Part shown: one piece after another, positions 23,666 through 32,065 of the stretch
Layout of the letters: the number at the start of each line of letters is the position of its first letter
Position numbering within the stretch: the first letter of the stretch is position 1
Assembly: GCF_019697375.1 (NCBI RefSeq)
Contig: NZ_JAHCDI010000004.1
Span: forward strand, 3,273,324 to 3,337,323
Length of the DNA stretch: 64,000 nt
Origin: Micromonospora tarapacensis
GTDB taxonomy: Bacteria; Actinomycetota; Actinomycetes; Mycobacteriales; Micromonosporaceae
Direction: 5' to 3'
Program-made: the position numbers and the translations under genes
The notes under the pieces: generated by a model
What the model was told of the DNA's origin: nothing
Database searches by the model: none
The model's input: the letters and a program-made list of their open reading frames with translations, nothing else

Positions 23666-24523
23666 TCAGTTCGTGGCGAGGTAGTGCAGCACCTGGGCGA
23701 TCACGTCGATGCCGAGGCTGTACTTGATCGAGAGCAGGGCCACGGTGCCGACGAAGAGGAGGCCGACCGAGCCGATCACCAGGCGTACGGCGAGTGTCTG
23801 CTTCTTCACCCAGTCCGTCCAGCCGTAGACGTGGCGGCGGGTGAAGGCGAGCAGTCGCTTGGCCCAGTGGAACTCCACGGCCCAGATGCCCAGCCCGGCG
23901 ATCACGAGCAGCCAACCGGGGCCGGGTAGCGGGATGAGGGCGACGCCGATGGTGACCACGAGGGCGCCGAGCACCCCTATCATGATCTTGAGTGCGACCC
24001 GGCCGGTGGGGTTGGCGCGGATCAGTGCGAGGGTGGTGGATATTCGTTGCCGCCAGGGCGGCGGGTCGCGCCGCTCGGACACGACGACACCCCCCTCTGC
24101 CTCCGCGACCCCGTTCACCTCGCCGGGGTCGCCCCGCCCTGCCGGTTTGCCCCGCCCGGTGGAGCCATTCCTCCCGGCGTAGCCGCGCCCGTTACGGCCG
24201 GCCCGCCCGACGGTCGCCGGCCCTCGCTCGGCCGTCGACCCCCGATCACCTGCCTGGCCGCGATCGGCGACCGGCCCGCGATCACCCGCCGAGCCACGGT
24301 CACCCGCCGGGCCACGATCGGCGGCCCGCCCGCGATCAGCCACCGGGCTGCGCTCGGGCGTCGAGCCGTGATCACCCGCCCGGCCGCGATCGGCGACCGA
24401 CCGACCGGCCCGTTCGCTCTGTTCCTTCGGCACCCCGTACCCCCGCTGTTCGGCTGCGCGGACCGCGACGTTCGACGGACCCCGCGCGGCCACCGGATCC
24501 ACTGAGGATCGCTTCTTGACCAT
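23666..24523 (-). CDS. TIGR02611/PGPGW membrane protein with N-terminal DRG repeats
   Basis: 285 aa. The C-terminal 135 residues are a TIGR02611-type membrane protein: RISTTLALIRANPTGRVALKIMIG, LGALVVTIGVALIPLPGPGWLLVIAGLGIWAVEF, WAKRLLAFTRR, with a last helix VIGSVGLLFVGTVALLSIKY. The preceding 140 residues are low complexity. From about residue 42 a six-residue unit of the form (A/G)DRGxA is repeated around nine times, and a GRNGR-type stretch follows. The repeat region is hydrophilic and presumably cytoplasmic. Function of the family is unknown. The Tyr-Pro-poor, Arg/Gly-rich tail looks strain-variable. Confidence 0.8.
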   Translation of the reverse strand: MVKKRSSVDPVAARGPSNVAVRAAEQRGYGVPKEQSERAGRSVADRGRAGDHGSTPERSPVADRGRAADRGPAGDRGSAGDRGPVADRGQAGDRGSTAERGPATVGRAGRNGRGYAGRNGSTGRGKPAGRGDPGEVNGVAEAEGGVVVSERRDPPPWRQRISTTLALIRANPTGRVALKIMIGVLGALVVTIGVALIPLPGPGWLLVIAGLGIWAVEFHWAKRLLAFTRRHVYGWTDWVKKQTLAVRLVIGSVGLLFVGTVALLSIKYSLGIDVIAQVLHYLATN

Positions 24524-24798
24524 TTCACCCCCCAGTGTTGCGCGGGCCCGTCACTGCAACGGCCGACTGGACGTTACCGGAGTAAGTCGACGGCTGAACA
24601 AACCCGACGCCGGGCAGGATGAACCCACTGGGCAGAACGGGAAATTCTACATGAATTCTCACATTCACGTGGTCTTTCCGACCCCCTTCCCACCACTGGG
24701 TGAAGTCAGCGCATGGCGGAGCGTAGCCAGGAGTAGCGGCTGAGTATGGGAAAAGCGGGACACGCGCGTTCCGCAGCGGTGCCGGGGGGAGAACGTTC

Positions 24799-25230
24799 AT
24801 GAGTGTCATTCGACCGACGACCGTAGAGGTCGAGACGTCGCTAAGGCTCGTCGCACCTGACGCCACCGCCTTGCCGGTGCGCGCCAGTCTGCGCTACGAC
24901 CCTGCTGACCCGTATGCGGTCCATGTCCTGTTCCATGCCGAATCGGCCGGGGGTGAGGCGGTGAGCTGGTCCTTTGCCCGCGAGCTGCTGGTCACCGGGC
25001 TGGACGAGCCGGCGGGCATCGGGGACGTGCGGGTCTGGCCCTGGGCCACCCCGCGCGGCGACTTCGTCGCGTTGGCGCTGTCATCGCCGGACGGCAACGC
25101 GCTGTTCGAGGTGCCGCGCAGCGTGCTGGTGCGGTTCCTGCGACGGACCTACGTCGTCGTCCCGCGCGGCCGGGAGGCCGAGCACCTGGACGTCGACACG
25201 GCGGTGAACCGGCTGCTCGCTGGTCGCTGA
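24799..25230 (+). CDS. SsgA-like sporulation/cell-division regulator (SsgB-type)
   Basis: 143 aa, the normal length of SsgA-like proteins. Typical sequence: TVEVETSLRLVAPDATALPVRASLRYDPADPYAVHVLFHA, VSWSFARELLVTGLDEPAGIGDVRVWPW, FEVPRSVLVRFLRRTYVVVPRGREAEHLDVD. In sporulating actinomycetes SsgB recruits FtsZ to septation sites. ATG 24799 has GGGGGGAG upstream. The gene is monocistronic. Assignment to SsgB over another paralogue rests on length and the lack of extra domains. Confidence 0.88.
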   Translation: MSVIRPTTVEVETSLRLVAPDATALPVRASLRYDPADPYAVHVLFHAESAGGEAVSWSFARELLVTGLDEPAGIGDVRVWPWATPRGDFVALALSSPDGNALFEVPRSVLVRFLRRTYVVVPRGREAEHLDVDTAVNRLLAGR

Positions 25231-25369
25231 CCACGACGAGGCCGGGGCCGCGCGGATCTGCCGAGTCCGCGCGGCTCCGGCCTGTCCGGGGTACGCGGAC
25301 AGCCTCGACCATCCCCGCCACGGCCCGGCCCCGCGGCCGGGCCGCACACGGCCATGGTCGAGCGGTCGT

Positions 25370-26152
25370 TCAGCCGTGCGTGGTGATGCCCCCGTCGACC
25401 GGGATCACCGCGCCGGTGAGGTAGGCGCCGGCCCGCGACGACAGGTAGATCGCGGCGCCGGCCATGTCCTCCGGCCGGCCGACCCGGCCGAGTGGCACCT
25501 GGGCCTCGATGGCGGCCCTGGCACCGGGGTCGTCCAGCGCGAAAGCCATCATCTTGCTCTCGAACGGGCCTGGCGCGATCGCGTTGACGGTGATCTGCTC
25601 GCCGGCCAGTTGGTGGGCCAGGCTGCGGGTCAGCATGTGCACCGCCGCCTTGGTCGCCGAGTAGGCGTACACCTCCATCGACGGCACCCGGATGCCGTCG
25701 ATCGAGCCGATGTTGATCACGCGGGCCGGGTCGTCGGGGCCGGCGGCGGCGCGCAGGGCGGGCAGCAGCGCGGTGGTCAGCCGGAAGACGGCCTTCACGT
25801 TGACCGCCCACAGCTTGTCGAACGCGCTCTCCGGGTAGTTTTCCAGCGGTGCGCCCCAGGTGGCGCCGGCGTTGTTGACCAGCACGTCGAGCCGGTCGAC
25901 GCGCTCCCGGACGGCCGCGGCGAGGTCCGCCGCGCCCTCGTCACGGCCGAGGTCGGCGGGGATCGCCTCGCAGCGGCCGTGCGCGGACAGGTCCTTGGCG
26001 ACCGCCTCGCAGACGTCCGCCTTACGCGAAGAGATGATCACGTGGGCGCCGGCGTGCACGAAGCCTCGGGCGATCATCAACCCGATCCCCCGCGAGCCGC
26101 CGGTGACCAGGACGGTCTTGCCGTCGACCGAGAACAGATCGTTCATGCCCAT
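25370..26152 (-). CDS. SDR-family oxidoreductase
   Basis: 260 aa classical short-chain dehydrogenase. The cofactor motif TGGSRGIG follows VDGKTVLV; NNAG is in LDVLVNNAGATWG; catalytic Ser is in VINIGSIDGIRVP and YxxxK in YAYSATKAAVHML; the C-terminal VDGGITTHG is standard. Arg/Lys after the glycine motif (SSRKAD) favours NADP(H). Substrate unknown; monocistronic and divergent from the AraC gene. Confidence 0.92.
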   Translation of the reverse strand: MGMNDLFSVDGKTVLVTGGSRGIGLMIARGFVHAGAHVIISSRKADVCEAVAKDLSAHGRCEAIPADLGRDEGAADLAAAVRERVDRLDVLVNNAGATWGAPLENYPESAFDKLWAVNVKAVFRLTTALLPALRAAAGPDDPARVINIGSIDGIRVPSMEVYAYSATKAAVHMLTRSLAHQLAGEQITVNAIAPGPFESKMMAFALDDPGARAAIEAQVPLGRVGRPEDMAGAAIYLSSRAGAYLTGAVIPVDGGITTHG

Positions 26153-26381
26153 CCCCCTCGCGAACCGGCCGGACCGCCGGATGTCGGGGCCGCCGTCTCG
26201 TGCCGATCGGGCGCCACGACGACCAGATCACTACCGCTGGGTAACCTAGCCGCCAGCCCCGCCCCGGAACAACCCCGCCCGCGGAAAGCCGACCCGCGGG
26301 CGACCGCCCGCCGCGGGCCGCGGGGCCGTCCGGCGACCGCAAGGGTGCGCACGGCCCGGCGGGCGGCTAACGTCGCAGGTG

Positions 26382-27280
26382 ATGGTCCCTTCCGGTCACC
26401 ACGCCACGGCCCTGCCCGGTGCCGCCGCCGACCCGGTGGGGATCAGCACGATCACACTGTGTGCTCTGGCCCCCGACCCTGGGTGGCGGCGTCCCGTCCT
26501 GGTGGACCGAGAGTTGATCGTGTTGACGACGAGCGGTCACGGTTTCGCCGAGGTGGATTTCCGGACCCTGCCCTGCCGGCCCGGCACGCTGCTGCGGGTG
26601 CGCCCCGGGCAGGTGCTGCGCTGCGCGCTGCCGCAGCTGGACGCGACGGTGGTCCGCTGGCACCCGGAGGCGTTGCACGGGCTCGACGTCGACGCCGACG
26701 ACGTGCCGGCCTGGGTTCAGCTCGCCGGCGAGGACGAGGACGCGGTCATCAACGAGGTGAGCCAGCTGACCGTGGACGCCGGCCGGCACCGGGACACCCC
26801 GGCGGCCCATAGCCTGCTGCGCCATCAGCTCACCGTGCTGCTGCTGCGGCTGAGCATGCTGACGTCCGGGACCGGGCGGGCGGCGCGCCCGGAGGAGGAG
26901 ACCTTCCGGCGGCTGTGCCGGGAGGTGGAGCGGGGCTACCAACACACCCGCCGGGTCGAGGACTATGCCGACCGGTTGGGCTGCTCGGTGCGTACCCTCA
27001 CCCGGGCCTGCCTGGCGGTCACCGGGCGCAGCGCCAAGCAGGTGGTGGACGAGCGCGTCGCGCTCCAGGCCTGCCGGTTGCTGGCCGCCACCGACGAGCC
27101 GATCGCCCGGATCGGCCGGCTGCTCGGTTTCACCGAGCCGACCAACTTCGGCCGGTTCGTCACCCGCGAGGTCGGGCTCAGTCCGGGGCGTTCCGGGCCG
27201 CCCGCGAGCAGCCCGCACCGGCGCCGGTGGTGCGTCCCCGCCCGCCCGTCGACGTGCGCACCGACGCGCACCGGGGCTGA
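26382..27280 (+). CDS. AraC-family regulator, apparent frameshift
   Basis: About 299 aa if corrected. The N-terminal cupin-like sensor is followed by HTH segments RVEDYADRLGCSVRTLTRACLAVTGRSAKQVVDERVALQACRLLAATDEPIARIGRLLGFTEPTNFGRFVTREVG. At LSPG the frame breaks: the expected AFRAAREQ continues one base out, ending at 27280. Loss of one G in the GGGG at 27184-27187 explains it; uncorrected, the frame runs to 27347 with unrelated residues. Divergent from the SDR gene and a plausible controller of it. Confidence 0.8.
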
Positions 27281-27354
27281 CGGGGCCCGATTGAGAGGCA
27301 TGCTTCCCCCGTTGGGGGACGCCCGGGCCGGCGCACGTTGGGCATGATGGCAGG

Positions 27355-27810
27355 GTGCAGATCTCCGCGCGTGGCGACTACGCCGTACGGGCGACGCTGA
27401 GCCTCGCCGCCGCATACCCGTCGCTGCTGTCCACCCAGGCCATCGCCGCGGAGCAGGACATGCCGCGCAAGTTTCTCGAGGCGGTCCTGGCCGATCTGCG
27501 CCGGGCCGGCATCGTCCGGGCGCAGCGGGGCGCGGAGGGTGGCTACGCGCTGGCCAGGCCGCCCGGCGCGGTGACCATCGGGGCGGTGCTGCGGGCGGTC
27601 GATGGGCCGCTGGCCGGTGTGCGCGGCATGCGTCCGGAAGAGACGACCTACGAAGGGGTGGCCCAGCACCTGCCCGAGTTCTGGGTCGCGGTCCGCGCCG
27701 CGCTGCGGCGGGTGGTCGACGAGGTGAGCCTGGCGGACCTGGTCCGCGGCCGGCTGCCGGCCCACGTACGACGGTTGACCGCGCTGCCCGACGCCTGGGA
27801 GCCGCGCTGA
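27355..27810 (+). CDS. Rrf2-family transcriptional regulator without cluster cysteines
   Basis: 151 aa from GTG 27355. Winged-helix Rrf2 pattern: QISARGDYAVRATLSLA, LSTQAIAAEQDMPRKFLEAVLADLRRAGIVRAQRGAEGGYALARPPGAVTIGAVLRAVDGPLA. The three Cys that bind an iron-sulfur cluster in IscR/NsrR/RsrR-type members are all absent; the protein has no cysteine. It may therefore sense something else or act as a plain repressor. No obvious target beside it. Confidence 0.88.
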   Translation: MQISARGDYAVRATLSLAAAYPSLLSTQAIAAEQDMPRKFLEAVLADLRRAGIVRAQRGAEGGYALARPPGAVTIGAVLRAVDGPLAGVRGMRPEETTYEGVAQHLPEFWVAVRAALRRVVDEVSLADLVRGRLPAHVRRLTALPDAWEPR

Positions 27811-27933
27811 CGCCCACCGTCGGGCGGGCCTGCCGCCGGGTCCGGGAATCCACTGCGGACGGGCCTGGTTTGCCGGATCGTCGGGCTGGGCATCTTCGAG
27901 CCCGCAGGGGGACACGACGAAGGGAGGCCCGTG

Positions 27934-28110
27934 ATGGGCCTGAGGATGCGCAAGCGCAAGAAGTTCGGTCCGCTGAGCCTGAATTTCACGCAGAACGGCT
28001 TCTCGTCCTGGAGCATCAAGATCGGTCGTTGGTCCTGGAACTCCCGGGCCAAGGCGCACCGGGTCGACCTGCCCGGCCCCCTGCACTGGACGCAGGACAA
28101 GTCCAGCTGA
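27934..28110 (+). CDS. DUF4236-like small protein
   Basis: 58 aa, too short for the usual gene track. GGGAGG lies upstream; GTG 27931 is an alternative start. MGLRMRKRKKFGPLSLNFTQ, then SSWSIKIGRWSWNSRAKAHRVDLPGP: a basic, beta-rich sequence like DUF4236 proteins. Function unknown. A strong hairpin begins right after the stop. Confidence 0.65.
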   Translation: MGLRMRKRKKFGPLSLNFTQNGFSSWSIKIGRWSWNSRAKAHRVDLPGPLHWTQDKSS

Positions 28111-28172
28111 CGCACCAGATCTTGGTACGGAACCGCCCCCGGAAGGGCCGTTCCGTACCAAGATCTGGTGCG
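28111..28172. terminator. Perfect 23-bp inverted repeat, bidirectional terminator or REP-like element
   Basis: Arms 28111-28133 and 28150-28172 (CGCACCAGATCTTGGTACGG and onward) are fully complementary with a 16-nt GC-rich loop. It lies between convergent genes. No T-run follows, so it could be a Rho-independent terminator of the U-less type or an intergenic palindrome family. Confidence 0.7.
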
Positions 28173-28196
28173 GAGACAGGTCGGTGTCGTTGGTGG

Positions 28197-29060
28197 TCAG
28201 GCGGTTGACCGGGCGGGAGTGACAAGCACGTCGCCGCCGAGCCGCCCGCGCTCCGGCTCCCGGGTCACCGCGCCCGCGTCGAGCAGCGCGGTCAGCGCCC
28301 GCACCGCGTCCACGGCCCGGTACGCGGTGTCGGTCACCGCGTACCGGCGCAGCTCGGTGACCGTGCGCGGGCCGCGCCGCGCCAGCTCGTCGAGCAGGGC
28401 GCGGCCCAGCGGCGCCGGGTCCACCTCCTGAGTGGGCGACAGCGGTGCGCCCTGCGGGTCACGGCACCGCTGCCCGGTCGCCCAGAGGCTTTCCTTCATC
28501 GACTCCAGGCTGCGGTCCGAACCGGTGCCGAAGCCGATCCGCCGGCCGGCGTCGACCAGCTCGACGTCGGTCACCAGCGGGAACCCGGCATCAGCCAGGG
28601 CCAACCGCAGCGGTGTGCCCGCAGCGGCGACCACCAGCGCCTCGGCGGGCCGCCCGGTCGCCGCGGCGGTCAGCGCCACCGGGTCCACCGGGTCGGCGGC
28701 CTCCAGGTAGGACAGCACCGGTGCGCCCGCGGCGCCGGCCGCCCGCAGCGCCACCGGCAGCCGGCCGGGCGGGCCGGGCATCAGGTGCACCGCCACGTCG
28801 GCCGGTAGCCGCGCCTCGGCGGCACCGAGCCGGGACGGCAGCTCCTCGGTGCCGTCGGCGAGCACCAGGACGGTGAGCCGGCACCCGCGTAGCCGCGTGG
28901 CGTGCTCGCCGGCCAGCCGCAAAGTCTCCTCGGCGAGGTGGGCGTCGGCGCCGTCGTAGCCGAGGACGACGGTGGCCCGCCGGGCGCGGCGCAGCGCGTC
29001 GGGCACCCAGCTGTCCAGGTGGCGGAGGAACAGGTCGTGGCCCACGGCGTCGATCGGCAT
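28197..29060 (-). CDS. Hypothetical protein, three-layer domain plus winged-helix-like C-terminus
   Basis: 287 aa. The N-terminal part (DAVGHDLFLRHLDSWVPDALRRARRATVVLGYDGADAH, RLRGCRLTVLVLADGTEELP) suggests an alpha/beta fold. LVTDVELVDAGRRIGFGTGSDRSLESMKESLW follows, and the last 80 residues (LLDELARRGPRTVTELRRYAVTDTAYRAVDAVRALTALLDAGAVTREPERG) look like a winged helix. I do not recognise a named family. A single gene convergent with the DUF4236 unit. Confidence 0.6.
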   Translation of the reverse strand: MPIDAVGHDLFLRHLDSWVPDALRRARRATVVLGYDGADAHLAEETLRLAGEHATRLRGCRLTVLVLADGTEELPSRLGAAEARLPADVAVHLMPGPPGRLPVALRAAGAAGAPVLSYLEAADPVDPVALTAAATGRPAEALVVAAAGTPLRLALADAGFPLVTDVELVDAGRRIGFGTGSDRSLESMKESLWATGQRCRDPQGAPLSPTQEVDPAPLGRALLDELARRGPRTVTELRRYAVTDTAYRAVDAVRALTALLDAGAVTREPERGRLGGDVLVTPARSTA

Positions 29061-29154
29061 GCTGCCGTTCTACCGCACCGGACGCCCGCACCGGTGCGGT
29101 ACCACCGGTGGCGCCGGGGACCGCTGGCGGCGCGAGGGCGGGCGCCGTGCCGGC

Positions 29155-29676
29155 TCAGGCCGGCACCGAGATCCCGACCCCGCCGCGGGTGTCGGCGCCG
29201 TAGCGGCGGATCTCGGCGGCCAGGTCCAGCCGGCCGATCCTGGTCCGGGCGGCGAGCGCGGCGTCGTCCAGCCGGTCGGCCGGCACCAGCCAGACCACCT
29301 CGAATTCGAGCCCGTCCGGGTCCTGGCCGTAGAGGCTCTTGGTGGTGCCGTGGTCGGACGTGCCGACCAGGGCGCCCGCCGCCGTGAGCCGCCGGGCGGT
29401 GACGGCCAGCTCGTCGAGGGTGTCAACCTCCCAGGCGAGGTGGTAGAGGCCGACCGTGGACCGGCCGGCGGTGGACCGGCCGGCGCGCTCGCCGATGGCG
29501 AACAGGCCGAGGTCGTGGTCGTTGGTGGAGCCGGGTGCCTGGAGGAAGGCGGCTCCCTGGAACCCGTCCGGGGTCATCGGCACCCGGCGGAAGCCCAGCA
29601 CGTCGCGGTAGAACGCGACGCTGCGTTCGAGGTCGCCGACGTAGAGGACGGCGTGGTTGAGGCGATGGATTCCCAT
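29155..29676 (-). CDS. VOC-family dioxygenase/glyoxalase-like protein
   Basis: 173 aa from ATG 29676. Two VOC half-domains: INHAVLYVGDLERSVAFYRDVLGF-like start (RLNHAVLYVG) and LYHLAWEVDTLDELAVTARRL, ending with SLYGQDPDGLEFEVVWLVP. Metal ligands His in NHAV and YHLA and Glu in LEFEVVW fit the catechol 2,3-dioxygenase/fosfomycin-resistance superfamily. It diverges from a MarR gene 58 bp away, which probably represses it. Confidence 0.85.
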   Translation of the reverse strand: MGIHRLNHAVLYVGDLERSVAFYRDVLGFRRVPMTPDGFQGAAFLQAPGSTNDHDLGLFAIGERAGRSTAGRSTVGLYHLAWEVDTLDELAVTARRLTAAGALVGTSDHGTTKSLYGQDPDGLEFEVVWLVPADRLDDAALAARTRIGRLDLAAEIRRYGADTRGGVGISVPA

Positions 29677-29700
29677 GCCACCGAGGCTAGCCCAGTTTAG

Positions 29701-29727
29701 TTGAGCGTTCAACAAATCCGCTATGCT
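29701..29727. promoter_or_regulatory. MarR/VOC divergent operator and promoter
   Basis: TTGAGCGTTCAA (29701-29712) is a near-perfect palindrome in the 58-bp intergenic gap. TATGCT at 29722-29727 is a good -10 box placing the marR transcript start at or near its ATG (29735), i.e. leaderless. Confidence 0.55.
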
Positions 29728-29734
29728 GGCGGTC

Positions 29735-30187
29735 ATGACCCGCTGGCTGGACCCGAACGAACAACGCACCTGGCGGTCGTTCCTGGCCGCCTCCCGGGCG
29801 TTGATGGACACGCTCGACCGTGAGCTGCAACGCGACGCCGGCATGCCGCACGCCTACTACGAGATCCTGGTCCGACTCTCCGAGGCGCCCGCACGGCGGC
29901 TGCGGATGAGCGAGCTGGCCGACGCGAGCGGCTCCTCGCGCAGCCGGCTCTCCCATGCCGTGGCCCGGCTGGAGGCCGCCGGCTGGGTCCGCCGCGAGGA
30001 CTGCCCGACCGACCGGCGCGGCCAGATCGCGCTGCTCACCGACGAGGGCTTCGCCGCGCTGGCCGCCGCCGCACCCGGCCACGTCGAGGGGGTACGCCGG
30101 CACCTGTTCGACGCGCTGCGCCCGGCTCAGGTCGACCAGTTGCGCCGGATCAGCGAGGCGCTGACCGAACGCCTGAGCAGACCTTGA
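29735..30187 (+). CDS. MarR-family transcriptional regulator
   Basis: 150 aa from ATG 29735. Winged helix: RLRMSELADASGSSRSRLSHAVARLEAAGWVRREDCPTDRRGQIALLTDEGFAALAAAAP, including the DxR wing (CPTDRRG). Likely autoregulated and controlling the VOC gene through the shared palindrome. ATG 29723 is in frame but overlaps the -10 box. Confidence 0.9.
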   Translation: MTRWLDPNEQRTWRSFLAASRALMDTLDRELQRDAGMPHAYYEILVRLSEAPARRLRMSELADASGSSRSRLSHAVARLEAAGWVRREDCPTDRRGQIALLTDEGFAALAAAAPGHVEGVRRHLFDALRPAQVDQLRRISEALTERLSRP

Positions 30188-30255
30188 CCGGATCCTGACC
30201 GAACCACTCCGGCGCGGGTCTTGTACTTAACGTCGTCGAATGAGCACGATGGGGC

Positions 30256-31913
30256 GTGCCCTCCGGCTTCGGTGAACTGACTGATCAGGCGCACGACCTG
30301 GTCTCCGCCGGCGACCTCGCCGGCGCCCAACGGCTGCTCGCCGACGCGTTGACCGGCGCCGACCCGCGCCCCGCCAACGCGACGCCCGAGCTGGCCGAGG
30401 CGGCCAGCCTCCACGCGCGGGTGCTGGTCGCACTCGGCGAGCCGCACTCGGCGCGAGGGTGGGCAGCCTATGCGTACGCCGCCACCGGCCGGCTGCACGG
30501 CCGCTCCGACCCGCGTACGGTGGCCGCCGCGGCCACGCTGGCGGCGGTGCTGCACCGGGTGGGCAGTTGGTCCCGGGCCGCCCGGCTGTACCAGGAAGTG
30601 ATCATCGAGCTGACCGCGTCGGACGGGCCGGAGTCGCTGCGGGTGCTCGCCGCCCACGCCGACCTGGCCACCGTGGAGTATGCCCGGGGCCAGTGCCAGG
30701 TCGCCCGCGACCGTCTCCAGGACGCCTGGGAGCTGCACCGCGAGGTCTACGGCGACGGGCACCCGAGCGGGATCAAGATGCTGGCCCGGCTCGGGTCGAT
30801 GCAGCGCGACTGCGGGCAGTTCGCCGAGGCACACGACAACCTGGCCCTGGCCCGCGAGCTGGCCCGCCAGCACCTCGCCCCCGACGACCCGCTGACCACG
30901 CAGGTGGCGACGCTGGCCCGGGCCGCGGCCAACCCGGAACATGTCTGCGCCGACACCGCCCCGGTCAGTGCCGAGGACCCGGTGGTGCCGGCCGCCCGCA
31001 TCCCACCACCCGGCGACGACGCGCCCGCCCCCGACGACCCGTTCGCAGACCCCGGCACACCACCGGCCCGGCCCGAGGCGCACGACGCCGACCAGGATCG
31101 ACCGGCGACCCGGCACGCCCACGGCCAGGAGCATCCCGCCGAGGGCTACCACCCGAGCCAGGGATACCGACCCGGGGCCCAGCCACCGGCCGGTGCGGCA
31201 CCGGCGGTGCCCACGCCACGGCAGCCGGCGGACGGCCCGGCCGGGCCACCGGAGGACTGGTGGAGCGGCCCCCCGGCCGACCCGGATCCCTACCCCGACG
31301 ACCAGACCACCGGCGCGGCCGTGCCACCCACCGTGGTCGGGCTGACCGGGCCGCCGCAGGCATCCGGGGTGTACCGGCTGCGCCGGACCGCCGAGCCGGA
31401 GCGTCCGGGGCCACCGTCGCGGCTGCTGCCGGTGCCGGTGCACCGCCCCGGCGCCCCGCCGCCGGCCCGGCCGAACCGGCTCGTGCCGATCGTCGCGGCG
31501 GGAGTCGTCGTGGTGCTGCTCGGCGCCGCCGCGATCATCGCCGGGGTGTCCCGCGTCGACGGCGGCGGCGATCCGGAGCCGCCGGCCGCGAGCGGCGCCG
31601 CGACCGCGACCGCCCCGGCCGCACAGACGCCACCCGTCTCCCCGGCGCCCCGCCCACCGGGCTGTCGCTGCGCGACAACCGGGACAGCGTGGCGTTGCGG
31701 TGGACGTACCCGGCCGGGGCGGAGGGGCCCGTGATCGTCTCGGGTGGCCGGACCGGGCAGCCGCAGAACGCCTTCGCCGACCTGCCGGCTGGCACCGACA
31801 GCTTCATCGTCTACGGTCTGGACCGCAGCCTCGACTACTGCTTCACGGTGGCGGTGGCGTGGTCCACCGACACCGTCGCCCGCTCCGGCGAGGTCTGCAC
31901 CGAACGTCGCTGA
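30256..31913 (+). CDS. TPR / proline-rich / membrane / FN3-like protein, apparent frameshift
   Basis: About 552 aa if corrected. Residues 1-220 are TPR-like helices (SLHARVLVALGEPHSARGWAAYAYAATG, SWSRAARLYQEVIIELTASD, LGSMQRDCGQFAEAHDNLALARELA). About 200 Pro-rich disordered residues follow, then one membrane helix (LVPIVAAGVVVVLLGAAAIIAGV) and an outer FN3-like domain (TGLSLRDNRDSVALRWTYPAGAEGPVIVSGGR...DYCFTVAVAW). The frame breaks at about 31642 in CCCCGG; one missing base joins the pieces. It resembles actinomycete membrane proteins of unknown function with a cytoplasmic TPR and an extracellular FN3. Confidence 0.75.
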
Positions 31914-32004
31914 CCGTGACGGCCGGGGTGCCGGCGGCGCTGCGCCGGGGGCGATCCCGCCTGGCTCCGCCGTGCGCCGCACGGTATCTTTAGCAGTTCA
32001 GGCA

Positions 32005-32034
32005 CAAAAAAGAACGGCCTTTCGAGGCCGTTCT
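32005..32034 (-). terminator. Intrinsic terminator oriented for leftward transcription
   Basis: A perfect 10-bp stem AGAACGGCCT / AGGCCGTTCT with a TTCG tetraloop (32011-32034). On the minus strand it is followed by TTTTTT, the classical U-tract; on the plus strand no U-tract follows. Yet both flanking genes go rightward. It may act bidirectionally for the upstream gene or end an unannotated antisense transcript from the helD 5' region. Confidence 0.7.
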
Positions 32035-32065
32035 GACTTCGAATTCTAACCAATCGGGAGACGGA

